From: Anthracocystis setariae
Taxonomy: Eukaryota; Basidiomycota; Ustilaginomycetes; Ustilaginales; Ustilaginaceae
DNA: 64,000 nucleotides
NCBI GenBank assembly: GCA_928724745.1
Contig: CAKMXJ010000016.1
Location: 386,501-450,500, forward strand
Reading direction: 5' to 3'
Each line of letters opens with the position of its first letter. Within the stretch, counting starts at the first letter, position 1. The notes below the pieces were generated by a model. The model ran no database searches and was not told where the DNA came from. It was given only the letters and a program-made list of their open reading frames with translations. The translations under genes and the position numbers were made by a program. This document shows, in pieces, positions 8,724-17,656 of this stretch.

Positions 8724-11663
8724 ATGTCCGTCAGCCAACTGTCCATGTACAAGCCCTGTCCCCCGGGCCTCACTTCGGTCAACGGGACAGCCTGCAACGC
8801 TGCTACTTGCAATTCTACCTTTGTCGCCCCCGCCGCACGCATCCCCAAACCTGCCTCCACAACGCAATGCACCTCGTGCGATCCTGGCTTCGGAGGCATC
8901 AACTGCAACGTCTGCCAGACCTCTAACTCCTGCCAAGCACGCAAATCCGCTCTCGGTCTCGGTTCATCCAACACACTCTTTGGCAATGACGAGACCCTCG
9001 TGTGTCACAAGCAGCCTTCCGCCATTGCTACCACCTACATCGACTGCAAGGTGGAACAGCCCACTGTCAACGGTGTCTATCCCGGTGACATGCGCATGAC
9101 CCTCTCCAAGACCTACCAACCAGACAACTTTCAACAGACCGGTCTCGCCAGCTGGCCTGCCGAATCCAACACGGCGCTCTCTCAAGTCTGGATCAACGGT
9201 GTCGAGCAGTTCTATTGTCAAGCTTCGGAATGTAGCGCCAAAAACTCGACTTCGATGCTCAACCCCTCCGCAAATGCTAGTCTCGGCAGCAGCCTTTGGA
9301 CTTGCACCACGTTGGCTTGTTACTGCATCCCAGGAACCGCCATGTGCGGCGGGGGCCAACTCGATCTCACTCCTGTTATCAACAATCTCAACGGTACTCT
9401 CACCATGCCTTGCGACTATGTCGACCCTAACAACGCTAGCGCGGTATCCAATTGCGCATTCAGAGGTGCCTTGCTCGACAATTTCCTCGGCCAGGCAGGT
9501 CTTCCCCTTACTCAATGCTCTTTTGGTTCCTGCGTCACACAGGCTGAGCTCGACAACTTCTGGGCCACTGGCTCTGGCGAGTCCAACAATCAGGCCAACG
9601 CCGGTTCTTCCTTGAGCAGCGCCGTCATTGCAGGTCTTGTCATCCTGGGTGTGGCGATCGCCGCTCTTCTCGCGCTTCTTGGTCTTGGCTTCTGGCAGCA
9701 GAGCAAGGCAAGACGCCAGCCCAAGGGTGATGGCCTAGGCCCCTTGGGCCTGCGATGGGAAAACCTCAACTATTCCGTGCCCATCAAGTCGGGGCTCATC
9801 AGAAAGCGCACCAAAAAGGCTCCGGTGCAAGAAATGGACGACTCCTCCAGGTTAGGCGAGGATGACACCACCCACTTCAGTTTGCCTTCGGACAAGGAGC
9901 TCGCTGTCGTCAACAATAGTTTCGGCCGCATCGAACCAGGCCGTATGGTCGCTGTGCTGGGGCCCTCCGGAGCTGGTAAGACTAGTTTGGTCGAAATCCT
10001 GGCCGGTCGACACAAGATCGGGCGCGTCTCCGGTACCATCCAGGCCATCGAGACCTGCTCTGAGCTTGAAGGCGCTGCTATCAGCTCACGTCGAGCCATT
10101 GGCTTCGTTGACCAGGAAGATGCGCTGCCGGCTTTCTCGACTGTCCGAGAAGCTTTGCAGATGTCTGCCAACCTCTCACTTCCTGACAACGTTTCTCCCG
10201 CTGACAAGAGCGACATCGTCTCCAAGGTCATTCACCAACTCGGACTTGAGCGGGTGGCCAACAAGCGCATCGGCGACGCAAGTCGTCGTGGTCTGTCGGG
10301 AGGTGAGAGGCGCAGGGTCTCGATCGGCTGTGCTCTTGTCGCGCGACCTCGTCTGCTCATCGCCGACGAGCCTCTTTCGGGTTTGGATGCGTTCTCGGCT
10401 ACGCGTGTGATCTCTGCGTTCCGAGAGCTTGCCACAGGCTCGCAGGTTGGCGGCACTACCATCATTGTAACAGTGCACCAGCCTTCGTCAGAGATCTTCT
10501 ACCGCTTTGACCAGATCATGCTCATGTCACAAGGTGCTATCATCTATCAGGGATCTCCGGCCGATTCGCTGCCGTGGTGCGAGAGGCAGGGCGAGCAGTG
10601 TCCTGTTGGACACAATGTCGCGGATCATCTGCTCAAGATCGCGTCAGGTTCCGACGTCGCTGCACACACCAGTGCGCTGGCCGATACGCAGCTGCAGGAG
10701 AAGAAAAGCAACACGTCAGACGGTGCCGGCAGTGTCGAAGCGGACAGGACGGCTTCCCGTGCAAACGCAGGCGTGGCGGCGGGCGAGTCGTGGGAGAAAA
10801 CAGCAAACGGCTCATCGATGGCATCGTTCATGACACAAATCCAAACACTTTCGCGACGCAACTTCATCACTGCCAAGCGCGATCCTTCCAGTGCATTGGC
10901 CCACATCATCGGTGCTATTGTGATAGGATTGATCGTAGGAGGCTGCTTCTACCAGGTCAAGCTCACGATTGCTGGGTTCCAGAACCGCGTCGGGTCCATG
11001 TATTTCCTGTTCATCCTGCTCTCGTTCTCAGCTTTATCGTCGGCCACGGCGTTGTCCAAGGTGAGACCGCTCATGATGCGGGAACGAGCCAACGGCCTGT
11101 ACGGAGCACTCTCGTGGTTGGTGAGCTACACCGTCTACGATGCACTCGTGCTGCGCGTAATACCGGCGGTGATTCTCTCCACCATCATGTACTGGATGGT
11201 AGGGATGAAGCCGGAGGCCAACTACTTTTTCGAATTCGTGCTCATCGCCGTACTGTTCCATGTGGCCATGGCGCTGTACAACATGGTGCTGGCGGCGCTG
11301 ATCGAGGAACTGTCGGTATCGATCCTATTGGCGGGCGTGTTCATCTTGTTCAACATTGGATTTGGTGGGTTCCTACTCAACCTCAACGATCTCGAACCTG
11401 TGTTTAGATGGTTGCAGTGGATGTGTCCGATGAAGTATGCTCTCGAGGCGGTGGCGTCGCACGAGTTGGCCGGATTACAGCTGATCGACAATGTCGCTGG
11501 CGTCAACATCACTGCATCCGTATCGGTGTTTTCCGCCAATCTGTTTGCGTTCAAGGCTGATGCGTATTACAGGGATTTGCTAGTGTTGGCTCTGGCTTTT
11601 GTGTTGGGTTTCTTTGCGTTGTTGTCAGGTGTGGTGTTTTGGAGGATGCGTGAGAGGCGTTGA
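8724..11663 (+). CDS. ABCG-type ABC transporter, Adp1-like
   Basis: A single 979-residue frame. The layout is a cysteine-rich outer domain (residues 1-295) with an EGF-like CTSCDPGFGGINCNVC segment, a transmembrane helix (about 300-323), an ABCG nucleotide-binding domain, and a C-terminal block of about six helices. In the ATPase the Walker A GPSGAGKTS is near 412, the signature LSGGERRR near 523 and Walker B LLIADEP near 545. This order matches yeast Adp1 and related half-size ABCG proteins, whose substrate is not settled. No clear signal peptide follows the chosen ATG, although the Cys-rich domain should be lumenal or extracellular. An upstream exon encoding one may exist, or the first helix may act as anchor. 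Confidence 0.88.
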   Translation: MSVSQLSMYKPCPPGLTSVNGTACNAATCNSTFVAPAARIPKPASTTQCTSCDPGFGGINCNVCQTSNSCQARKSALGLGSSNTLFGNDETLVCHKQPSAIATTYIDCKVEQPTVNGVYPGDMRMTLSKTYQPDNFQQTGLASWPAESNTALSQVWINGVEQFYCQASECSAKNSTSMLNPSANASLGSSLWTCTTLACYCIPGTAMCGGGQLDLTPVINNLNGTLTMPCDYVDPNNASAVSNCAFRGALLDNFLGQAGLPLTQCSFGSCVTQAELDNFWATGSGESNNQANAGSSLSSAVIAGLVILGVAIAALLALLGLGFWQQSKARRQPKGDGLGPLGLRWENLNYSVPIKSGLIRKRTKKAPVQEMDDSSRLGEDDTTHFSLPSDKELAVVNNSFGRIEPGRMVAVLGPSGAGKTSLVEILAGRHKIGRVSGTIQAIETCSELEGAAISSRRAIGFVDQEDALPAFSTVREALQMSANLSLPDNVSPADKSDIVSKVIHQLGLERVANKRIGDASRRGLSGGERRRVSIGCALVARPRLLIADEPLSGLDAFSATRVISAFRELATGSQVGGTTIIVTVHQPSSEIFYRFDQIMLMSQGAIIYQGSPADSLPWCERQGEQCPVGHNVADHLLKIASGSDVAAHTSALADTQLQEKKSNTSDGAGSVEADRTASRANAGVAAGESWEKTANGSSMASFMTQIQTLSRRNFITAKRDPSSALAHIIGAIVIGLIVGGCFYQVKLTIAGFQNRVGSMYFLFILLSFSALSSATALSKVRPLMMRERANGLYGALSWLVSYTVYDALVLRVIPAVILSTIMYWMVGMKPEANYFFEFVLIAVLFHVAMALYNMVLAALIEELSVSILLAGVFILFNIGFGGFLLNLNDLEPVFRWLQWMCPMKYALEAVASHELAGLQLIDNVAGVNITASVSVFSANLFAFKADAYYRDLLVLALAFVLGFFALLSGVVFWRMRERR

Positions 11664-12370
11664 TCGACTCGTCGGAGAGAAGAGGGGGGAGAGTGGGGTG
11701 TGGTTAGGTATCGTTCAAATGCTTCATTGTTTTTGTCTTCTTTGCCTGATCTTTTGTATTGCGCTTCACTTTTTTGCTTCCTCGCTGAGCTTTTGTGCTG
11801 GAGTTCTTTGTGTTGTTGTCAGGGGCAATGTGCGAGCGACGTTGATCGACTTGTCAAAGTGGGGCAGATTGGCGTGGTTAGGTATCATTTGCTCCCCTTT
11901 CCGACCATAACCGATGACTGCACCTGCCTGAACCAAAACACCATGATACTTCACCAATCCAATGAACCTCGTGCGTTGTGCAAAAGCCGGTGCGGACCAG
12001 TAGCTCACATCTCCCAATACCGATTAATCTGTGGGTGTCCATCTACCCGCCCACGCATCCGTCCAACCATCCACGGAGACCTACTTAGGCTATCGTTGTC
12101 GGTGCCATCGGTCCCAAACATGTGTGTTTGGTTCGGCATAACGGTGTGTAGAGCTACTAACGGTCAATTAGGTTGGTCAAGTACAGTACGCGTGGTTTGT
12201 CGCTTACGATCCGAGAGGGCAACATTGCTTCATTGGATTGATGCTTTGCTCATCTTTCGTGGGTCAAGACACCATCTGTGGTTGCAATGTGAGAGGATAG
12301 ATTGATTGTTGGTACAAATACGACGAGGTACAGCTACTTGTTGAGGTGACTTGCAGAAACCCCTCGATTT
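11664..12370. other. Intergenic region after the ABCG gene
   Basis: About 700 bp at the 3' ends of two convergent genes. It holds imperfect repeats of the last coding stretch style (TTGTGTTG and similar) but no supported gene. Confidence 0.3.
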
Positions 12371-12660
12371 TTACATGACAGGATCTTGGATCGGCTTGTT
12401 ACCCTCAGACCCGGGACCGCCGCGCGTGTCGAACTCTGTGTCGCATCGCAAACGGTAAAGTTTCACAAAATGTCAGCATCCGCACTGCTCGCAGAGCTTT
12501 GGGGGGGGGAGGTGGATTTACCTTTGGGATCCTTGCTAGCGACGGACTGACGACCTGCGGCGCCTGGGATTTGAGGCTCGCCATGCTCAGCGCGCTTAGC
12601 ATTTTCGCGCTGACGCTCCGACTCGTTCTTAGGAAGGTTGTCTTGGAAGGTCTTCTCCAT
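12371..12660 (-). CDS. Small hypothetical protein, 67 residues, two exons
   Basis: I do not recognise the family. Exon 1 (12522-12660) ends CCCAAAG/GTAAAT; exon 2 (12371-12435) begins ACACAG/AG and ends with TAA. The splice joins in frame to give 67 residues. The product is hydrophilic and charged, begins MEKTFQDNLPKNESERQREN and ends in a Gly/Pro-rich tail (GGPGSEGNKPIQDPVM). No membrane segment or signal peptide is seen. A TATA-like GTATATATAACC lies about 90 bp upstream on the same strand, which supports a real gene. The intron of 86 nt contains a long C-run near its donor end. It could be a small stress or chaperone-type disordered protein, but nothing in the sequence shows this. Confidence 0.5.
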
Positions 12661-12686
12661 CTTGATTCCAATGCGTGTTGACGAGA

Positions 12687-12731
12687 TGTGTGTGTGTGTG
12701 TGAGAGAGAGAGAGACAGAGAGAGAGAGAGA
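12687..12731. repeat. Compound (TG)n/(GA)n microsatellite
   Basis: An alternating TG tract runs directly into a GA tract interrupted by one ACAG, just upstream of the small minus-strand gene. Confidence 0.85.
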
Positions 12732-12751
12732 AAAGGAAGGTTGGGGTGGGG

Positions 12752-12762
12752 GGTTATATATA
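12752..12762 (-). promoter_or_regulatory. TATA-like element of the small gene
   Basis: On the minus strand the sequence reads GTGTATATATAACC about 90 bp before the ATG at 12660, flanked by purine-rich simple repeats. It is assigned from position and sequence only. Confidence 0.35.
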
Positions 12763-13157
12763 CACAGTGTCTGAGCCCAAGTGATGAATTGAACCGAACC
12801 ATTTTGATCCAGAGTCTTGCTCCCTCGAACCAAGCTCAAGATCGCGGTGTTAGACATTCATCAGTGGTTTGACGTCAGATTTGTGCCGAGACATACGACT
12901 ACCAGAGCAGCAAGCGTCTTCGGCCAGCATGGGCTAGGAGGGTTTGACTGCGATTGCGACTCGCTGATGGACAACGCAAAATGACAGCTCGGATGAGTGA
13001 CCCTGCATGCACCGCTGATTCATCTCCACACCGAGGTTGAGCCTTAATTTTTTCCGGATTTTCTTCTATAAACTCATCATTCTGACGGTCTAACAAAGAA
13101 ATTTCGTGAGGGAAGGTGACAAAGCATTTGTAAGCAAGCTGGAAATCAATGTGTTGG

Positions 13158-13159
<2 letters not shown>

Positions 13160-13202
<43 letters not shown>
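13160..13202. repeat. T43 homopolymer upstream of EBP2
   Basis: A run of 43 T residues lies about 240 bp before the EBP2 start; a second T run of about 14 lies at 13253-13266, and a CTC triplet repeat follows near 13372-13397. All are in the presumed promoter or 5' leader. Exact lengths may be affected by sequencing. Confidence 0.9.
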
Positions 13203-13441
13203 CAAGATTTTGGTCCTGTCTGTGCTCGAAAATTTCCCAACTCGCTCGAACCTTTTTTTTTTTTTTCCTGTTTTTTGGTTGCCAAGCTGAGTGGAGAAGG
13301 CGAAACGCTGCTTTGCTTTTCCAACTGCGAAGAAAGTCGATTCGATCCCACCAGCCTCGTTGTTTCCACTCTCCTCCTCCTCCTCCTCCTCCTCCTCCAT
13401 CCACCACACCGTGGCTCACATAGCATACCACATTCGCAGCG

Positions 13442-15181
13442 ATGCCCGCCACACCCAAAAAGCCATCTGCTGCCGCCACCACCACCACCAACGGCTCACC
13501 AGCCGCCACCCCGGGCCGCATGACTCGTGCTCAAGCTCGTGCCACCGGTACCAAGATCAAAACCCCCTCACCCCTCAAGAGAGGCGGCTCGGCAACGCCC
13601 AAGCCTTCCGCTAAGAAGACCGCCCCCATCCCCGCTCCCGCTGCTGTCGAAGTGGATGAGAGCGAAATCCCAACTGCATCGCCTTCCAAGTCCAACAAGG
13701 CTGTCACGCCAACCAAGTCCATCAGCTCCAAGTCGTCGTCGCCGCCAAAGAAGAGCCCATCACCATCGAAGGTGGCCGCAGTCTCGTCGCCCTCGCCCAC
13801 CAAGGGCAAGGTACCAGCCAGCCATGCAAAGCTGACGCGCAAACCCACCTCGGCACTCGCGACTGCTCAGCCGATCAATGCCGAGTACTCTGAGGAGGAG
13901 CAGGAAGAGGAAGAAGAGGAGGAAGATGAGGAGTCGGAGCTTGAAGACGGTCAGGATGTTTCCGAGAAGGGTATGCAGCGATTGATGGATGCTCTTGGTG
14001 AGGATGGGCTGGATGAGGTCGACATGGCTGCTCTTGACCAGCTTGCCGGAGAGGAAGAGGACGATGAAGAGGATGAAGAGGAGGACAGTGCCGAACTCGA
14101 AGATGAAGACGAAGAGGAACAGGAGGAGCAAGAAGAGGATGACGAGATTCCTCGAGTGAAACCCAATTCGAATGGAGACACGCTTGCTGCCTCGATCGCA
14201 CGCAGTGGTCTTGTTGCGCAAGACTCTGACTCTGACTCTGACGAGCCAGCAGAAGAAGAAGAGCAGCAGAACGAAAACGACGATGACGAAGAAGCTATCG
14301 CATACGAAGATCTTCCGGACGACGTGGAACTTTCTGAACAAGCCAAAGCGTCACGCACTCAACGTATCAAAGTCAACAACGAGAGCGCGCTTCGTCGCAT
14401 CTATCAGGACATTCGACTCGACCCTCCCTCGTCGTCGTCGAAACTCGCGTGGATCGAAACGATGCGCGTGACCTACCCGATTTCTGTTTCCTCCCAAGTG
14501 GTTGATGTGGAAAACGATCTGGAGCGCGAACTGGCGTTCTATAAACAGGCGCTGCACGCGGCTGTGGAGGGTAGGAAACTTGTCGAGGCGTGCGGTACTG
14601 CCTTTACTCGTCCGGCTGATTACTTTGCCGAGATGGTCAAGACGGACGAACACATGGAACGCATTCGGCAGAAGTTGCTCGATGAGACTGCGGCGATCAA
14701 GGCGAGTGAGGCGGCCAAGAAACAACGCGAGCTTAAGAAGTTTGGCAAAAAGGTGCAGGTGGAGAAGTTGCAGGAGCGGATTCGAAGCAAGAAGGAGATG
14801 AATGAGCGAATTCAGGGGTTGAAGCGCAAGCGTGGCGAGCTCAATGTGGGTGAAGGGGGAGAGGATGATTTCGATGTCCGTGTAGAGGAGGCTATCGGTG
14901 AACGTTCTGTCAAGAAACAGGTGGCGGGCAAGGGTGGCAGGCCTCCCACGAATAAAGCCAAGATGCCACGTACAGCTAGAGACGCAAAGTATGGGTTTGG
15001 CGGCAAGAAGAAGTACGCCAAATCCAACACTGCCGAGTCGACAAACGATTTTAGGATCGGACCTAACAACGGCGCAAGAGGCTCAAAACCTAAGCCTACC
15101 TCTGGCAAAACCGGGTTCAGAGCAAAACAAAAATCTGGAGCTGCTAAAAGGCCAGGCAAGGCTCGCAGAGCAGGTCACTAA
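13442..15181 (+). CDS. EBP2: rRNA-processing protein EBP2
   Basis: A 579-residue intronless frame. Ebp2 acts in the nucleolus in pre-rRNA processing and assembly of the 60S subunit. The first 130 residues are basic and low-complexity (Pro, Lys, Ser, Ala). Residues about 140-280 are extremely acidic, with long Glu/Asp runs. The conserved Ebp2 domain starts near 300 and contains LRRIYQDIRLDP, WIETMRVTYP, DLERELAFYKQALHAA and FTRPADYFAEMVKTDEHM. A Lys/Arg-rich coiled segment follows (KKFGKKVQVEKLQER) and the tail ends in Gly/Lys/Arg motifs typical of nucleolar proteins. The protein is longer than yeast Ebp2 (about 430) because of the N-terminal low-complexity part. Confidence 0.92.
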   Translation: MPATPKKPSAAATTTTNGSPAATPGRMTRAQARATGTKIKTPSPLKRGGSATPKPSAKKTAPIPAPAAVEVDESEIPTASPSKSNKAVTPTKSISSKSSSPPKKSPSPSKVAAVSSPSPTKGKVPASHAKLTRKPTSALATAQPINAEYSEEEQEEEEEEEDEESELEDGQDVSEKGMQRLMDALGEDGLDEVDMAALDQLAGEEEDDEEDEEEDSAELEDEDEEEQEEQEEDDEIPRVKPNSNGDTLAASIARSGLVAQDSDSDSDEPAEEEEQQNENDDDEEAIAYEDLPDDVELSEQAKASRTQRIKVNNESALRRIYQDIRLDPPSSSSKLAWIETMRVTYPISVSSQVVDVENDLERELAFYKQALHAAVEGRKLVEACGTAFTRPADYFAEMVKTDEHMERIRQKLLDETAAIKASEAAKKQRELKKFGKKVQVEKLQERIRSKKEMNERIQGLKRKRGELNVGEGGEDDFDVRVEEAIGERSVKKQVAGKGGRPPTNKAKMPRTARDAKYGFGGKKKYAKSNTAESTNDFRIGPNNGARGSKPKPTSGKTGFRAKQKSGAAKRPGKARRAGH

Positions 15182-15413
15182 TCGCATCGCTTCGGTCCAA
15201 CATTTAACCAACCCCCACCCCAACACTCTTCAATAACATCCCCGTACCGTCGTCACTTTGCAGTTCTCAAATCATACAATTCGTTCGCACACCACGCCCG
15301 AGTCAAGTTTCGTAACCAATGTCTATTTCTAACCGAGCTAGATCTGGAGGTGAACGAGTTCTGCCGATACCGTGATGTGAAAGATGCCATGAGAGCGGAA
15401 GGAGTACAAATGC

Positions 15414-15414
<1 letters not shown>

Positions 15415-15467
<53 letters not shown>
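15415..15467. repeat. (AG)26 microsatellite
   Basis: An uninterrupted AG dinucleotide tract of about 53 bp lies in the 400 bp gap between the convergent EBP2 and kinase genes. The rest of that gap shows no gene. Confidence 0.9.
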
Positions 15468-15468
<1 letters not shown>

Positions 15469-15586
15469 CAAGAAAACATAACCGACGTTGACGGGTCCAC
15501 CCAGAGGGGGTCATTATAAGTTGAATGCCGTGAGTCTGAAAAGTTGTTAGGCAAGCATGTTGATGCAAGATGTTTGGGTGAGGGCT

Positions 15587-17656
15587 TTATGCTTTGACTG
15601 CACTCTTGTTGACAGCTGAGCCGCCAAAGAGTTTCTTCTTGGGCTTGGACTTGGCGCCGGACGGTGACGCTGGCTCGTCGTTCGAGTCCGCCAGCGACGC
15701 CCGACGCAACGCCGCCGCAGCCGCTGAGATCTCCCTCTGGTCACCGACATCGGTGGCCTTGGAGTTGCGGCGCGACGCATTATGCGGAGACAGGATGGGA
15801 TAGACGCTGCTGCCGCCCGCACCTGCCGCTGCACCCGAAGCGAGTGGAATAGCGACGTCCTGACACGTGGGGGGAGCCAGCTCGGCACAAGCGACGTGAG
15901 TTTTGTAAGGGCAGTCATCGCAGTCCATGAAAGGTTTCCAGCCGAGCCTCTTGCCGCAAACCCAGCACTTTGCCAGCGCGTTGGCGAGCATGACGGCCGG
16001 AGGAATAAGGCTTGGGTAGCTGCTGACGTGCTGGTGTGCGCTCCCACAGGCGGCGGCCTGCGCAGTAGCAGCGACGTTGGCAGGTCGGCGTGTACCATTC
16101 TTGACCAAAGTGAAACGATGGCAGAGGGGAACCGGCTCGACCGCGCCGACACCCGAGCTGACCGAGGCGATGGTGGCAAGAGCAATGGACGGATCGGGTC
16201 GATGGGTGCGTGCCGTCATGAACGACTGGATCGCTGAGGCATCAGCGGAGCCTCGTCGAGCAGGAATGAGCAAGGGCGAGTCACCCTGACGAAGAGTCTT
16301 AACCGAGAGGGTAGAGGCATGCTCTTCGAGCATGGCTAGAGGGGCGTGCCTTGCAGTAATCTTGGACGAGCGAATGACCGAGGTACTGTAGTCGCTCTCA
16401 GCATAGTCGGCATTATCGAGCAAACCAGCCTCGGACTCCTGACGAATCTTCTCGGCAGCTGCACCGGGCGAAGCAAGCCAGCTACGGTTGATGCTGGGAA
16501 GGGCCTCTGTAGCGTCTTCGCTCCACCAAGGGTTACCGTGACCGGCGATCTTGAGCGTGCTCGAGTTCTTGATGGAACTGGGTGACCTGTCATCGTCAGG
16601 GTCAACGCCGATCTTCTCGAGGGCTGCCAGAGCCTCGTCGATCTCGTCGCCACTGTCGTCCGAGCTGGAGTTGTGGTGGTTGCTTGCGAGTTTGAGGGCA
16701 CCGTTGAAGCTAGGCAGCCTTGGTGGGGCTGCACGCTTGAGCTTGGTGCCCATGATAGAATGGATGGTGGCGCCTCGGACACTTCCGATGGCGTATCGGT
16801 TCTCTGCCTCTTCGCGCATGAGCACTTGGCGCTCAATGTCGCGGAGTCGGGCTACGACCTGACGCATCTCGGGGCGATCGCGAGGGTCTTCCTCGACACA
16901 GTCGAGAACGAGCTGGATGAAGGCTTCCGGGCAGCCGTCTGAAGCCATGTCGCGCACCTCGTCGGCATCGAGACCGAAGCTGGGCATGGTGCGCTTGAAG
17001 GTATGCGAATCGACGAGATGGCGGGAAGCGATCTCGGCAAAGATGACACCAAGGGAAAAGACATCGGAAGGCAAGCTAAAGTCGACGCCGAGCAGGATCT
17101 CTGGCGACATGTATCCGTCTGTGCCGCAGTAGCTGATTCTGCGCATCTCCTCTTCGTTGCGCGCTGCGATGCGGGCAAAGCCGAAATCGCAGACCTTGAT
17201 ACGCTCGTTGGCTGTGATGAGGAGGTTTTCGCCTTTGAGATCGCGATGCATGCAGTTGCGGGCGTGAAGATATGCGAGCGCACGTGCGATATCCATGGCG
17301 AAGCTCATGCGCAACCGCCATGGAAATGGCTTGCTCTGATCTGCAATGTATGAACGGACGTTGCCTCCAACGAATTCGGAGATGATGTAGATCCTGCCGT
17401 TGGGCCCTGGCGCTTTGGTGAGGCCGATGTATTGGACAATGTTGGGGTGTCGAGCCTCCTTCATGAGGACGCATTCGCGCTCAAAGTACTTTTCGACGTC
17501 GTATGTGTTGCTGGGCAAGACCTCCTTGATGGCTACTTCGGTACCTAGATACTCGCCTTTGAAGACGACACCGAAACTTCCACCACCTATCCTGATCCAT
17601 TCTCCACCGTTCGGACCGGAGAGGTCGGCAAAATTGATGACGTCGAACCTATCCAT
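15587..17656 (-). CDS. TKL-like Ser/Thr protein kinase with C-terminal C1 zinc domain
   Basis: 689 residues from the ATG at 17656; the frame is open 98 codons further upstream, but the ATG immediately before the kinase domain fits better. The kinase has a glycine loop GGGSFGVVFKG (24-34), Lys44 in VAIKEV, catalytic Asp139 in HRDLKGENLL, Asp157 in the DFG motif and SPE at the end of the activation segment, so it should be active. The sequence resembles the TKL group (Raf/MLK-like). The middle is Ser-rich and acidic. Near the C-terminus a phorbol-ester/diacylglycerol-type C1 pattern appears: His513 (HRFTLVKNGTRRP), then CWVCGKRLGW, CDDCPYKTHVAC and a final Cys. The gap between the first His and first Cys is about 49 residues, much longer than usual. 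The substrate and pathway are unknown. Confidence 0.82.
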   Translation of the reverse strand: MDRFDVINFADLSGPNGGEWIRIGGGSFGVVFKGEYLGTEVAIKEVLPSNTYDVEKYFERECVLMKEARHPNIVQYIGLTKAPGPNGRIYIISEFVGGNVRSYIADQSKPFPWRLRMSFAMDIARALAYLHARNCMHRDLKGENLLITANERIKVCDFGFARIAARNEEEMRRISYCGTDGYMSPEILLGVDFSLPSDVFSLGVIFAEIASRHLVDSHTFKRTMPSFGLDADEVRDMASDGCPEAFIQLVLDCVEEDPRDRPEMRQVVARLRDIERQVLMREEAENRYAIGSVRGATIHSIMGTKLKRAAPPRLPSFNGALKLASNHHNSSSDDSGDEIDEALAALEKIGVDPDDDRSPSSIKNSSTLKIAGHGNPWWSEDATEALPSINRSWLASPGAAAEKIRQESEAGLLDNADYAESDYSTSVIRSSKITARHAPLAMLEEHASTLSVKTLRQGDSPLLIPARRGSADASAIQSFMTARTHRPDPSIALATIASVSSGVGAVEPVPLCHRFTLVKNGTRRPANVAATAQAAACGSAHQHVSSYPSLIPPAVMLANALAKCWVCGKRLGWKPFMDCDDCPYKTHVACAELAPPTCQDVAIPLASGAAAGAGGSSVYPILSPHNASRRNSKATDVGDQREISAAAAALRRASLADSNDEPASPSGAKSKPKKKLFGGSAVNKSAVKA

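Noticed and set aside
13090..13523. Lys-run and Phe-run open frames near EBP2
   Set aside because: They are translations of the T43/A43 homopolymer and triplet repeats.
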